In this document: positions 8,412-17,525 of the stretch, in pieces | Numbering within the stretch: position 1 is the first letter of the stretch | Layout of the letters: each line of letters opens with the position of its first letter | From: Mixta sp031457955 | Lineage (GTDB): Bacteria; Pseudomonadota; Gammaproteobacteria; Enterobacterales; Enterobacteriaceae | Assembly: GCF_031457955.1 (NCBI RefSeq) | Contig: NZ_JAVDXN010000009.1 | Coordinates: 62,001 to 126,000 of the forward strand | Direction of reading: 5' to 3' | Length of the DNA stretch: 64,000 bases | Made by a program: the position numbers and the translations under genes | The notes under the pieces: generated by a model | Database searches by the model: none | The model's input: the letters and a program-made list of their open reading frames with translations, nothing else | Told to the model about the DNA's origin: nothing

Positions 8412-9334
8412 TGACTACGCCGTATCGCCTGAGCGTTATTGTCACTGCGCATAACTGCGCAGGCTGGCTTGAGGAGACGCTAAACAGCGTGATCGCCTCG
8501 CTGGCAGAGGCCGGACCACGTTGTGAAATCGTTATTATTAATGATGCCTCAACAGATGACTCCCAGCGCATTATTGCGCGCTTTGCCGGGCAATATCCTC
8601 ACGTCCGCCACCAGCAAACGCAGTTGCGTAATATCGGCAAGGTCAGAAACCATGCCGTCGCACTCGCCCAGGGCGACTACGTTTTGATGCTCGACGGAGA
8701 CGACCGGCTGCTGCCGTGTGCCATCGCCGATCATTTACCGATACTGGATACGCAAGCGCCGGATATTTACCTCAGTAAAATCATCGAACAGCGTAGCGAT
8801 AGCGCCGACAGGCTGCCGGAATGGCATTTTCGCCCGCCTGCGGAGTTAACCACCGATGATGCTATCACGCGTTTTCTCATCCATCGGGATTTTCAGGCGC
8901 ATTTTATTGGTCAATATTTCCGGCGCGATCTATTACTGGCGAACCCTTTTCCGCCGTTTATCTGTTACGAAGATGCCTGGCTTTTTCCGCAGCTGCTGGC
9001 ACAGAGTAAAAAAACGCTGTTTTCCGAGGCAGGTTTTTACCTTTACCGAAAACATGCCTCCAGCCTTTCAACCGTGATGACGCCGGAAAAAATCAGCTGC
9101 CTGTTGGCCGCCACCGCCCATATGGATGAGGTGCTGCCTGCTCATGTTAAGCCGTTGATTACCTGCCACTGGATTGATGTGATCAATCGTCACGCGGTGG
9201 TATTGAAACAGCAGGGAGAATGGGAAAAGGTAAAAAAACGGCTCCGCCAGCAGAAGCTATGCGCTTTCTTACTGAATGGCAAAATCAGAATGAGCTATAA
9301 AAGAAAGATGCTTAAAGTCAGGCGGCTCAGCTAG
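8408..9334 (+). CDS. Glycosyltransferase family 2 protein (LPS core)
   Basis: This 308-residue GT-A fold transferase has a clear N-terminal domain: LSVIVTAHNCAGWLEETLNS, IINDASTDDS and the metal-binding LDGDDR at about residues 97-102. The C-terminal third is basic and helical (RLRQQKLCAFLLNGKIRMSYKRK), which suggests peripheral membrane attachment. Its start overlaps the waaC stop, so a role in decorating the heptose region of the core is likely. The sugar added cannot be told from sequence. It is not WaaE, which is present separately at 18801. Confidence 0.9.
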   Translation: MMTTPYRLSVIVTAHNCAGWLEETLNSVIASLAEAGPRCEIVIINDASTDDSQRIIARFAGQYPHVRHQQTQLRNIGKVRNHAVALAQGDYVLMLDGDDRLLPCAIADHLPILDTQAPDIYLSKIIEQRSDSADRLPEWHFRPPAELTTDDAITRFLIHRDFQAHFIGQYFRRDLLLANPFPPFICYEDAWLFPQLLAQSKKTLFSEAGFYLYRKHASSLSTVMTPEKISCLLAATAHMDEVLPAHVKPLITCHWIDVINRHAVVLKQQGEWEKVKKRLRQQKLCAFLLNGKIRMSYKRKMLKVRRLS

Positions 9335-9340
9335 CCGCCT
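9320..9340. terminator. Hairpin between convergent GT2 and waaL
   Basis: An 8-bp perfect stem (AGGCGGCT with AGCCGCCT) and 5-base loop span the end of the GT2 gene. A second hairpin (9353-9370) with a TTTT loop lies inside the last codons of waaL. Neither has a strong T run, so termination is plausible but not certain. Confidence 0.35.
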
Positions 9341-9349
9341 GACCGCGCC

Positions 9350-10627
9350 TTAACGCCGCTTTTGCGGCGTGGCGTTAAGGTTCTGCCACAGCAGGCAGAG
9401 AACAAGCAGCAGTGAAACGCAGACGGTTAGCTCACGGCTGATAAAAACCACATCCGTTAAGCCGCTGATCACCACCGCCAGCATCACAGAAAACAGCAGA
9501 GCATTATTTTTGCGCAGCGCATAAATAATGAGCGTCAGGTAAAACAGCACCATGATTAACGCTCCCGGAATGCCCTGTAAGGTCGCGCTATCGATCAGCT
9601 CATTATGCAAATGGATAGAAACAAAGTTTAACGCGCTGGCATCCTGGTGCGTTTCTTTAACGTACGCCTTAAACCACGCTGTGCGCTGTTCCATGTTCAT
9701 ACCCAACGGATTGGCGGCGAAGCAGGCTATGCCAATATTCCACATCGCCAGGCGGCTGGTAAGGGAGCCATGTTTATTACCATGATCCTGGCTATAACGG
9801 TTAAATTCAGCAATGGCGATATCAGCCCTGGGTTTGATCATTGGCTTGTAGCAGGCCGCCGCCAGCACCGCTACGGCGATAACAATACCTGCCGCCGCTT
9901 TCCAGCCTAAATGGCGGAACTGAAAAATCCCCACAAAGAAAATAATGAACGGGAACGTGGCGATCATATTTCGCGTGCCGGTCTGAATAATCACAAACCA
10001 GGCAATAATGAAAACGCCGAGGCAGAGCAACAGCTGGCCCTTCGCATGGCTTTTGGCGGCCAACATAAACAGCACCACCGCCGCCAGCATCGCGTAGCCA
10101 TAAGCGGAGATCGTGGCGCGATCGAGCGCAAACTCCACCCGATGTGCGCTGCTGAAATATTGATAAAGCCCATACGCCGTGGTGCCAATAAAAGCAGCGA
10201 TCAGCCCCCACTCCATCATGCGGCGAATAAGCTGCGGATGGCGTGTCCGCTGACTAAACAGATAATAACTAATCACGGCGGCAATCAGCAGACGTTTACC
10301 GGCGTTGAGGTAATCGTTAAACGGGTCATAGTCTGCATTGCCAAGATAGTGCCAGTAAAACCAGATCACTTTGCTGCAACCCAGCAAAGCCAGCGCTCCC
10401 GTAAACCAAAGATGGCGGCGACTCAGCTGCCGCCCGTTGGCGATAATGCCGATTAGCGAAAAATAGAACGCCCAGTAAAAAGAGACTTTTGCCGTTTTCT
10501 CGTTAATAAAAGTAAACATCACGGCAAATAACACCGCCGCTATCGCCATAAAATAGAGCGCATCGCGCCAGCGATTTTTAATCAGCGAGCGGCCCGTTTC
10601 GCCCGAATATGCGATTTCCCTGGTCAT
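9350..10627 (-). CDS. waaL: O-antigen ligase WaaL
   Basis: WaaL transfers undecaprenyl-linked O antigen to the completed core on the periplasmic face of the inner membrane. The 425-residue protein has about ten or more hydrophobic segments. The large periplasmic loop in the second half ends with SIHLHNELID, containing the conserved His of the Wzy_C/WaaL family. Overall identity to any one WaaL cannot be judged by eye, but the topology, motif and core-locus position agree. The ATG at 10627 has AAGG 5 bases upstream; a GTG at 10633 overlapping the preceding stop is an alternative. It is opposite in strand to the flanking transferase genes and coupled to the deacetylase. Confidence 0.88.
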   Translation of the reverse strand: MTREIAYSGETGRSLIKNRWRDALYFMAIAAVLFAVMFTFINEKTAKVSFYWAFYFSLIGIIANGRQLSRRHLWFTGALALLGCSKVIWFYWHYLGNADYDPFNDYLNAGKRLLIAAVISYYLFSQRTRHPQLIRRMMEWGLIAAFIGTTAYGLYQYFSSAHRVEFALDRATISAYGYAMLAAVVLFMLAAKSHAKGQLLLCLGVFIIAWFVIIQTGTRNMIATFPFIIFFVGIFQFRHLGWKAAAGIVIAVAVLAAACYKPMIKPRADIAIAEFNRYSQDHGNKHGSLTSRLAMWNIGIACFAANPLGMNMEQRTAWFKAYVKETHQDASALNFVSIHLHNELIDSATLQGIPGALIMVLFYLTLIIYALRKNNALLFSVMLAVVISGLTDVVFISRELTVCVSLLLVLCLLWQNLNATPQKRR

Positions 10628-10629
10628 TT

Positions 10630-11589
10630 TCACCTTGCCTGAAAGTATTGATAATATTCTGCCAGCGTCATGCCCTGCGTACGCTGCTGTAGCCAGCTGA
10701 ACAGCGCCTCTAACTCCTGGTATAAGCGCTCAATATCGGCTTCTGTTTTAAAGGTGGGGCTGCCATCCGGCATAAATTCGGAGGAGTGCAGCATAAACTC
10801 AACGTAATCATTGCCCTGCGCCAGGCTTTGCTCCGCCACACGCTTCATGGCCGCCAGGTTGCCGCCGGAAGGACGCAGCCAGTTAACCGACGGGCCGCGT
10901 TTTTTGCCGCGTAACCGATCGTAACCCTGCTTCAGCTGGTTCATAAAAGCGGAGTGCTTGTATTGGATGCTCATCGGCACTTCCAGCAGCGTGGAATCGC
11001 CGCTGCGTGAAATATCCTGCGCATCAAGAAAATAGGCGTGCTGCGGGAAGTGGCGATAGTCGGTGCCGCCCTGCCCCTGCGGCGCGCCGGGCGAGCTGCG
11101 CCAGCTCACGCGTGGGGTAACCGAGCAGTCAACCTGATAGCCCAGCTCACGCAGCACGGCGGCATAACGTTCATCAAAAGCCCATCGTCCGGCGCGATGG
11201 CTGAGCATTTTGGTCTGGAATTTCTCTTCCAGCAGATCGGTCATGAACCTGACTTTGTCCCGCAGCAGATGGTCCGGGAATTCAATCAGGTAAGGCTGCC
11301 AGCGCCAGTCGTCATCGGTCAGCGGCGTTTCCGGCGGGCTATTCCACGCATGCAGATGCATACCGACTTCGCCTTGACCACGCTGGATCACATCACGGGC
11401 AAATTCGACGTAGGCCGGGTCGCTGGCCATTTCATAGTTGGTCAGCCAGGTCGGCTTAAAGCCATATTTTTCACAGAGCGCCTGAAAACGCGGCAAAAAA
11501 CGCGTGTTATGAGTAGTAATGGTCTGCCGATTGCGCCAAAGATTGTCGCCTTCGGTATCAATTGTGATGAGAAAAGCCGGTTTATTCAT
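10630..11589 (-). CDS. Polysaccharide deacetylase-like protein of the LPS core locus (WabN-like)
   Basis: The 319-residue protein has the NodB/polysaccharide deacetylase layout. ITIDTEGD near residues 9-16 supplies the catalytic and metal-binding acidic residues. GMHLHAW at about 97-103 gives the H-x-H metal pair, and SHRAGRW follows at about 148. In Klebsiella the core locus encodes WabN, a deacetylase that turns an added GlcNAc into GlcN, next to waaL. This position and size match, so GlcNAc deacetylation in the outer core is the likely role. That is an inference from context and family, not a direct match. Translation is coupled to waaL. Confidence 0.8.
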   Translation of the reverse strand: MNKPAFLITIDTEGDNLWRNRQTITTHNTRFLPRFQALCEKYGFKPTWLTNYEMASDPAYVEFARDVIQRGQGEVGMHLHAWNSPPETPLTDDDWRWQPYLIEFPDHLLRDKVRFMTDLLEEKFQTKMLSHRAGRWAFDERYAAVLRELGYQVDCSVTPRVSWRSSPGAPQGQGGTDYRHFPQHAYFLDAQDISRSGDSTLLEVPMSIQYKHSAFMNQLKQGYDRLRGKKRGPSVNWLRPSGGNLAAMKRVAEQSLAQGNDYVEFMLHSSEFMPDGSPTFKTEADIERLYQELEALFSWLQQRTQGMTLAEYYQYFQAR

Positions 11590-11845
11590 CTTACGTCCAA
11601 CGCTCCACGAGTTGAGCCGCCATGTTACGCAGCCCCTGAAGGCAGAGCAAAATTATTTCATTACGATAATTCCCCTTCTTTTGCTGCCAATGGCAGGCTA
11701 AGCTTCGGCAGTTAAGCGCTCGCTGCGTTGCGTTGAGCGTTAGTCAGGCGCGTTACCCGGCTTGTAGAATGAGAAACTTAACGAATAACAAAATAACTCT
11801 TACACTTTTGCCAGTGACATTGCTGCACACATAAGGATTTCAAAA

Positions 11846-12955
11846 TTGTCCAGGCGTATTTTGATGGTCATCGATGGCTTACCAGGAGGCGGCGCAGAGA
11901 AGGTGGTGCTGACGCTGGCGAAGGGCTTGCTGTCGCAGGGGCATCAGGTTTCGCTCTTTTCTTTACGCAGCGTATGTGATTATCCCCTACCTGCCGGGCT
12001 GGATTATCAGGTGATTCAGGATCGCTGCCGTAAGCCATGGCGTAAAATCACCGAGCTGCCACGGCGGGCTCGCCTGTTGGATCGGGCGGTGGTCAAGGCG
12101 GAACAACAAAGCGGCGCGTTTGATTTGGTTATTTCCCACTTGCACAAAACTGACCGCATTGTTAGCCGCTGCCGCCATCTCGATCCCACGAAAACCTGGT
12201 ACTGCCTGCACGGCGTATTCTCTGCCTCTTATCTGGCGCGTCGCAAAGGCTTTTCCCGCTGGCTTAAGATCCAGAAAACCCGCCGCGTTTATCAACATCG
12301 CAACGTGATCGGTGTGTCCCAGTTTGTGCTTGACGATCTGAAGCAGCACTACGGCATCAGTCCGGCGAAAGAGGCGGTTATTTATAATCCCTTCGACATT
12401 GAGCATATCCGGCAACAGGCGCAGGAAGCATGCGAGCTGGCAGATCAGGATTATTTGCTGCACGTGGGGCGCTTTCATCCGACAAAACGGCACGACCGTC
12501 TGTTGCAGGCCTATGCGCTCAGTGGCTTGCAGGCGCCGCTGGTGCTGATTGGTCAGGGCGACGCCGCCCGCGTTAACGAATTAAAGCAGCTGGCGCAGCA
12601 GTTGAACATTGCCGATCGCGTCATTTTCAAAGGCTTTACCCCGAATCCCTATGCATGGATAAATCATGCACGTATGCTAATCGTTAGTTCCGATAGCGAA
12701 GGGTTCGGCAACGTGTTGGTTGAAGCACTGCTGTGTCAAACGCAGGTGGTCAGTACCCGCTGCCCCGGCGGCCCGGAGACCATCTTGCAGGGCGAACTGG
12801 CGCGTGGCCTGGCGGAAATGAACAGCGAATCACTGGCAGAAAGAATGAAGGACATTTATCATCGGCCCCTCGATCTGCAGCAGCTCGATCTCTCGCCTTA
12901 TCATATCGAGACTATCTGCCTGCGCTATCTCGCCTTGATTGAGCACGAACGATGA
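11846..12955 (+). CDS. Glycosyltransferase family 4 protein (WabH-like candidate)
   Basis: This 369-residue GT-B enzyme has the donor-side hallmark LPGGGAEKVV at residues 11-20 and the family 4 signature SSDSEGFGNVLVEAL near residues 275-289. The start is a TTG at 11846 with AAGGAT 8 bases upstream; the first in-frame ATG is six codons further in and would clip the first strand. The GGGAEKV type is shared with GlcNAc/GalNAc-transferring WabH and WbdH-like enzymes. Together with the adjacent deacetylase this suggests the GlcNAc-adding step of a Klebsiella-like outer core. The gap of 256 bases before it contains no visible JUMPStart/ops element. Confidence 0.85.
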   Translation: MSRRILMVIDGLPGGGAEKVVLTLAKGLLSQGHQVSLFSLRSVCDYPLPAGLDYQVIQDRCRKPWRKITELPRRARLLDRAVVKAEQQSGAFDLVISHLHKTDRIVSRCRHLDPTKTWYCLHGVFSASYLARRKGFSRWLKIQKTRRVYQHRNVIGVSQFVLDDLKQHYGISPAKEAVIYNPFDIEHIRQQAQEACELADQDYLLHVGRFHPTKRHDRLLQAYALSGLQAPLVLIGQGDAARVNELKQLAQQLNIADRVIFKGFTPNPYAWINHARMLIVSSDSEGFGNVLVEALLCQTQVVSTRCPGGPETILQGELARGLAEMNSESLAERMKDIYHRPLDLQQLDLSPYHIETICLRYLALIEHER

Positions 12956-13032
12956 TGCGCAGTAATAGAATAATATTTTTAGCAGGGGATGGTTATGCTT
13001 TGCCCCGTTGCCAGTCCCACTGAGGAAACGGT

Positions 13033-14133
13033 GTGAATTACATTTTCATTTTTATTTTACTGCTGCCGATTAAAGGGCTTCGCAAGCTTCTCCATAAAAA
13101 GAGAGGGCGCAATCTGGTGATCCAGACGGCCAAAATTGGCGACTTCGTTAACATCACACCGTTACTGGCGCATCTGCAACACAGCGATGCGCTGCTCAGC
13201 CGTAGCGTTGCGCCGCTGGCAGAACACGACGCTACGCTGCAAAAAATCTGGTATATCGAAGATCATAAAAACAGTTTGCTGGCAAAAATCGGCCTGGCTT
13301 TGCAGTTAATGAACCGGTATGACAACGTCTATCTATTGCACCCCAACAACCTTAACCTGTTTTATGCCGCCTGCTGTAACGCGACGAATAAACGTTTTCT
13401 CTCTCACTATCGCCGGAAATGGTATCAAGGCCTGTTTTACTGGACGGCTAACGGGGTGGTAGAGCATGAGAAAAACACGCTGACGCTGGAAAATTACCTT
13501 AAGCTGGCCGACTCCCGCTTAACGAAAGACGCTTATCCGAAGCATGCCACGCATCCGCTCTATCCTCTCGCTTCGGTGCCTGCGGCGCTTCAGCGTCAGG
13601 ATGGCATTAAAATCGGCTTAAGTATCTCTGCTGGTAATCAGGCGAAGACGATTCCGCCTGCAATCTGGAAAAAGCTGTTTGATCGCCTGTCTGACCTACC
13701 CTGCCTGTTTTATATTTTTGGTGCGCCGTCGGAACTGCCTCGGCTGCATGAGCTGTATAAAGAGGTAGGCGAACGCGAAAATATCATTAACCTGATCGGC
13801 TCCGTTCCGCTGGAAGGCTTGCCCCACGCCATCAGCATGATGGATTTTTATATCGCTTCTGATTCGGGCAATGTCTATATCGCTGATGCTGTCGGCGTGC
13901 CGGTTGTGCTGATTTATGGCCCTTGTTGCGTAGAAGAGCAACGGCCTTTGGGCGATGTGCTGTTAATTGGCCCCGACCATATTGCACCTTCTTCGTTTGT
14001 TTTCGCCGCGCTGTATCAGTTCCATCATCCGGCAGAGCAGCTTTATGCGCTTGATAACCGCAAACTTGACGATATTTACGCCTTTATCGCAGCCCGTCAG
14101 CCGGAGCGGCTGTGTCAAAACAAGCCTCATTAA
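13033..14133 (+). CDS. Glycosyltransferase family 9 (heptosyltransferase-like) protein
   Basis: The 366-residue protein resembles LPS heptosyltransferases. An N-terminal hydrophobic stretch (FIFILLLP) is followed by the family strand LVIQTAKIGDFVNITPLL, with the conserved Asp. The C-terminal domain has IASDSGNVYIADAVGVPVVLIYGP, the ADP-heptose-binding signature. The start is GTG at 13033 with GAGGAAA 5 bases upstream. A role as an additional core heptosyltransferase is likely. It is more divergent than WaaC, WaaF and WaaQ, and the acceptor is unknown. It overlaps the next gene by 22 bases if that gene starts at GTG. Confidence 0.85.
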   Translation: MNYIFIFILLLPIKGLRKLLHKKRGRNLVIQTAKIGDFVNITPLLAHLQHSDALLSRSVAPLAEHDATLQKIWYIEDHKNSLLAKIGLALQLMNRYDNVYLLHPNNLNLFYAACCNATNKRFLSHYRRKWYQGLFYWTANGVVEHEKNTLTLENYLKLADSRLTKDAYPKHATHPLYPLASVPAALQRQDGIKIGLSISAGNQAKTIPPAIWKKLFDRLSDLPCLFYIFGAPSELPRLHELYKEVGERENIINLIGSVPLEGLPHAISMMDFYIASDSGNVYIADAVGVPVVLIYGPCCVEEQRPLGDVLLIGPDHIAPSSFVFAALYQFHHPAEQLYALDNRKLDDIYAFIAARQPERLCQNKPH

Positions 14134-15137
14134 CTATGACTCAACAATCTGTAACCGCTTCGCCTTTACTGAGCGTCATTATTCCGATGTATAACGCCGG
14201 GAGCCTGTTTGACACCTTTATGGCATCGTTGCTGGCGCAAACCTTTACCGACCTTGAAATCATCATTGTGAATGATGGTTCCACCGACGGCAGCGCCGAG
14301 CGGGCCGCGGACTATGCCGCCCGTTATCAACATATCAGCGTCATCAATCAGGAAAACGGCGGGGTTTCGCGCGCGCGCAATGCGGGCCTGGCGGTGGCGC
14401 GCGGAAAATATGTCACCTTTCCCGACGCCGACGACACCCTGTCGCCCAGCATGTATCAGACACTGGTGGCGATGGCCGAGCAGGACGATCTGGATGCCGC
14501 GCAATGTAACGCAGAATGTTTTTACGTTGGCAGCCAGCGCGTCAGAACGCTGATTCCGCTTGATCGCCTGACCTCGACCGGGGTTCTGGAGGGTGCCGCC
14601 TGGCTGAGCAAAGCGCTGGCGACCCGGCGCTATCTGCATGTCGTCTGGATGGGCATTTATCGCTTATCTTTGATTAAATCCCGTGAGCTGCTGTTTGAGC
14701 CAGGGCTGCATCATCAGGATATCCCCTGGACCACCGAGTTTATGCTTAACGCCCGCCGGGTGCGTTACACCGATAGCGCGCTGTATCGCTATCATGTACA
14801 CGATCAGTCAATCAGCAACCGCAAGCGCACCGGGCAGCGTAACGTAGAGTATCAGCGTCACTATTTGAAGATTGCGCGCATGCTGGAAGAGATTAATCAG
14901 CGTTACCGTGACAAGGTAAAAATCTATCCGCAGTTTCATTACCAAATCACGCATGAAGCGCTGAGCGTCTGTCATGCCGTGCGGCGCGAGCCGGAAGCCG
15001 ATGCGCAACAGGCGATCATTGCGGATATATTCTCAACGCAAACCCACCGAAGAATGTTGCGTAACGCGCGCGGTCTGAAACAGTGGTATCAGCTATTGCT
15101 CTGGCTGAGCCGTCTTTATCGCTGGCGCAAACAATAA
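14112..15137 (+). CDS. Glycosyltransferase family 2 protein
   Basis: The 341-residue GT-A transferase has LSVIIPMYNAGSLFD, VNDGSTDGS, ENGGVSRARNAG and the DxD-type PDADDT at about residues 107-112, all classic for family 2. The GTG at 14112 has GGAG 5 bases upstream. An ATG at 14136, two bases after the preceding stop, is an alternative without a visible ribosome-binding site and would shorten the protein by eight residues. It sits among outer-core genes; sugar specificity is unknown. Confidence 0.88.
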   Translation: MSKQASLTMTQQSVTASPLLSVIIPMYNAGSLFDTFMASLLAQTFTDLEIIIVNDGSTDGSAERAADYAARYQHISVINQENGGVSRARNAGLAVARGKYVTFPDADDTLSPSMYQTLVAMAEQDDLDAAQCNAECFYVGSQRVRTLIPLDRLTSTGVLEGAAWLSKALATRRYLHVVWMGIYRLSLIKSRELLFEPGLHHQDIPWTTEFMLNARRVRYTDSALYRYHVHDQSISNRKRTGQRNVEYQRHYLKIARMLEEINQRYRDKVKIYPQFHYQITHEALSVCHAVRREPEADAQQAIIADIFSTQTHRRMLRNARGLKQWYQLLLWLSRLYRWRKQ

Positions 15138-15230
15138 GCGGGCAAGGTCAGGGGAATGCCGCAAACTGCGCTTTCGTCCCTGGCCGCTTTGTCCTAAGAT
15201 CGGCTCACTTCATTCTGAGACAGGTTTTGT

Positions 15231-16307
15231 ATGGTAAATCAGATTCCTGCATCGTTTACCCCCCGCAATATTCTGGTGATTAAACTGCGTCACCATGGCG
15301 ATATGCTGCTGACCACGCCGGTCATTAATGCGCTCCACCAGCGTTATCCCAATGCCGCCATTGATGTGCTGCTTTATCAGGAAACGCGCCCGATGCTACA
15401 GGCGCATCCGGCCATTCGTAAGCTGCATGTGATCGATCGTAAGTGGAAAAAACAGGGCATCTGGTATCAGGCCAAACAGGAACTGAAGCTGGTCAACGCG
15501 ATTCGGGGCAGCCATTACGATGTGGTGATTAATCTGGCCGATCAGTGGCGCAGCGCGTTGTTGACGCGGCTTTCTGACGCGCCAGTGCGCATTGGCTTCG
15601 CGTACAACAAGCGCAATAACCGCTTCTGGCGCTTCTGCCATACGCATCTGATCTCGACGCAAAACTTCGGTCAATTGCATACGGTAGAGCAAAACCTGCT
15701 GGCGCTGACGCCGCTGGATGTGCCGACCAACCACGCGCCGGTCTCAATGTATTATGCCGATGAAGACTGGCAGGCCACGCAAAAACAGCTGCATGAGCAA
15801 GGCGTTAGCGGTGCTTACCTTGTGATTCAACCCACGTCGCGCTGGATGTTTAAATGCTGGGAAGATGAGAAAGTCGCGGCGTTAGTCGATCGGTTACAGC
15901 AGCCAGGGCTGCAAATTGTCTTAACCGCAGCGCCCGACCAGAAAGAGATGGCGATGATTACCCATATTCTCTCTCTGTGCCACAACCCTCCGGTCACGAC
16001 GCTTGCAGGCCAGCTCAGCCTGACGCAGCTGGCAGCGCTTATCGATCACGCCCGGCTGTTTATCGGCGTCGATTCCGCCCCGATGCATATGGCGGCAGCG
16101 CTGCAAACGCCCTGTGTCGCGCTATTTGGCCCCACCAAGCTGCAACAGTGGCGGCCGTGGGGCGCGAACAATCGGGTTATCTGGGCGGGCGATTACGCTG
16201 CGCTACCCACGCCCGACTCGATTGATACCAAAACCGAGCAGCGCTATTTAAGCGCGATTCCGGTTGAAGATGTGGTTGCTGCGGCAAGGAGCTATCTGGA
16301 TGCGTAA
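15231..16307 (+). CDS. waaQ: LPS heptosyltransferase III
   Basis: WaaQ adds a branching heptose to heptose II. The 358-residue GT9 protein has NILVIKLRHHGDMLLTTPV at residues 13-31 and the donor motif GVDSAPMHMAAALQTPCVALFGP, both diagnostic for WaaQ rather than WaaC/F. It starts at ATG 15231 after a 93-base gap and overlaps the next gene by 8 bases. In Klebsiella and Serratia the order waaQ-wabG-waaA-waaE-coaD is the same. Confidence 0.92.
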   Translation: MVNQIPASFTPRNILVIKLRHHGDMLLTTPVINALHQRYPNAAIDVLLYQETRPMLQAHPAIRKLHVIDRKWKKQGIWYQAKQELKLVNAIRGSHYDVVINLADQWRSALLTRLSDAPVRIGFAYNKRNNRFWRFCHTHLISTQNFGQLHTVEQNLLALTPLDVPTNHAPVSMYYADEDWQATQKQLHEQGVSGAYLVIQPTSRWMFKCWEDEKVAALVDRLQQPGLQIVLTAAPDQKEMAMITHILSLCHNPPVTTLAGQLSLTQLAALIDHARLFIGVDSAPMHMAAALQTPCVALFGPTKLQQWRPWGANNRVIWAGDYAALPTPDSIDTKTEQRYLSAIPVEDVVAAARSYLDA

Positions 16308-17445
16308 AATACGGCTGGCGATTGTGCGCCAAAAATATCGGCCCGACGGCGGCGCTGAGCGCTTTATCGCCCGGGCGCTGGAAGCGTTAAACAGTGACCA
16401 GCTCGATCTGAATATTATTACCCGCAGCTGGCAAGGCACCCCTAAACCTGACTGGCATCTGCATATCTGTAACCCGGCGAAACTGGGACGCATCTCCCGC
16501 GAGCGCGGCTTTGCCACGGCGGCGCGCGACTGCTGGCAGCGTGAGCAGTTTGATATTGTTCAAAGCCACGAACGCATTGCCGGTTGCGATATTTTCCGTG
16601 CCGGTGATGGCGTACACCGCGTCTGGCTCGAGCAGCGCGCGCGTATCGTTTCACCGCTGCAACGGCTGAGCGCAGCGCTCAGCCCCTATCATCGCTATGT
16701 GCTGAAAGCGGAAGAGGAAATGTTCCACTCCGCCGCGCTGAAAAAAGTGATCTGCAACTCTGAGATGGTGAAGCGAGATATTATTCGCTGTTTTAACCTG
16801 CCCGACGATCGCATTACCGTGATCTATAACGCCATCGACTCGCAGCGATTTCAGCCCGCCACGGACGCCACGCGGCATGCCAGCCGACAGCAACTGGCGA
16901 TACCGCCGCAGGCTGTGGCGCTGATCTATGTTGGCTCTGGTTTTGAACGCAAAGGACTGAAGGCGGCGATCCAGGCGATCGCTAATAGCGATCGCTATCT
17001 GATCGTGGTGGGTCAGGACAAGCATCAGGCACGTTACCAACAGCTGGCCAATCAGCTGAACTGCCTGGATCGCCTGCGTTTTGTCGGCGTACAGCAGGAT
17101 GTGCAGCCATTTTATCATGCGGCGGACGGCCTGATTCTGCCGACGCTATACGATCCTTTCCCTAACGTGATTCTGGAAGCGATGGCGTGCGGCCTGCCGG
17201 TTATCACCAGCACCGGCTGCGGCGGCGCGGAATTTATTATTCAGGGGAAAGAGGGGTTTGTATGCGATGCGCTGGATATCAAGGCATTGCATGAAGCCGT
17301 AACGTCGATTCCTGCAAAAACGCAGGATTCAACGATGGGCGATGCCGCACGCGCCAGAATTCTGCCTTATACGCCGCAGCGGCTCGGCGCGGAATTGCAT
17401 TCGCTTTATCAGCAGCTGCTCTCCGGCGCGGCGGAAGATAGATGA
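16300..17445 (+). CDS. wabG: Core galacturonosyltransferase WabG-like (GT4)
   Basis: The 381-residue GT-B protein starts IRLAIVRQKYRPDGGAERF, the N-terminal signature remembered for Klebsiella WabG, which adds galacturonic acid to heptose II. The family 4 site LYDPFPNVILEAM is near residues 285-297. The ATG at 16300 was chosen over upstream starts because AAGGAG lies 9 bases before it and it overlaps the waaQ stop. E. coli has the distantly related glucosyltransferase WaaG at the equivalent step, but RAGDGVHRVWL and the gene order favour WabG. GalA gives the core negative charge in place of heptose phosphate; that consequence is inferred. Confidence 0.82.
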   Translation: MRKIRLAIVRQKYRPDGGAERFIARALEALNSDQLDLNIITRSWQGTPKPDWHLHICNPAKLGRISRERGFATAARDCWQREQFDIVQSHERIAGCDIFRAGDGVHRVWLEQRARIVSPLQRLSAALSPYHRYVLKAEEEMFHSAALKKVICNSEMVKRDIIRCFNLPDDRITVIYNAIDSQRFQPATDATRHASRQQLAIPPQAVALIYVGSGFERKGLKAAIQAIANSDRYLIVVGQDKHQARYQQLANQLNCLDRLRFVGVQQDVQPFYHAADGLILPTLYDPFPNVILEAMACGLPVITSTGCGGAEFIIQGKEGFVCDALDIKALHEAVTSIPAKTQDSTMGDAARARILPYTPQRLGAELHSLYQQLLSGAAEDR

Positions 17446-17525
17446 GTGCAGGCAAGTTATCTGCTAACATGCCGCATTCCGCATATTTTGCTTAAGTCTG
17501 ACGCATCAGTGTCGTAAAGATCGGT

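Noticed and set aside
11590..11845. Possible JUMPStart/ops element upstream of the GT4 gene
   Set aside because: The ops core GGCGGTAG was looked for and is not present; no RfaH control can be claimed.
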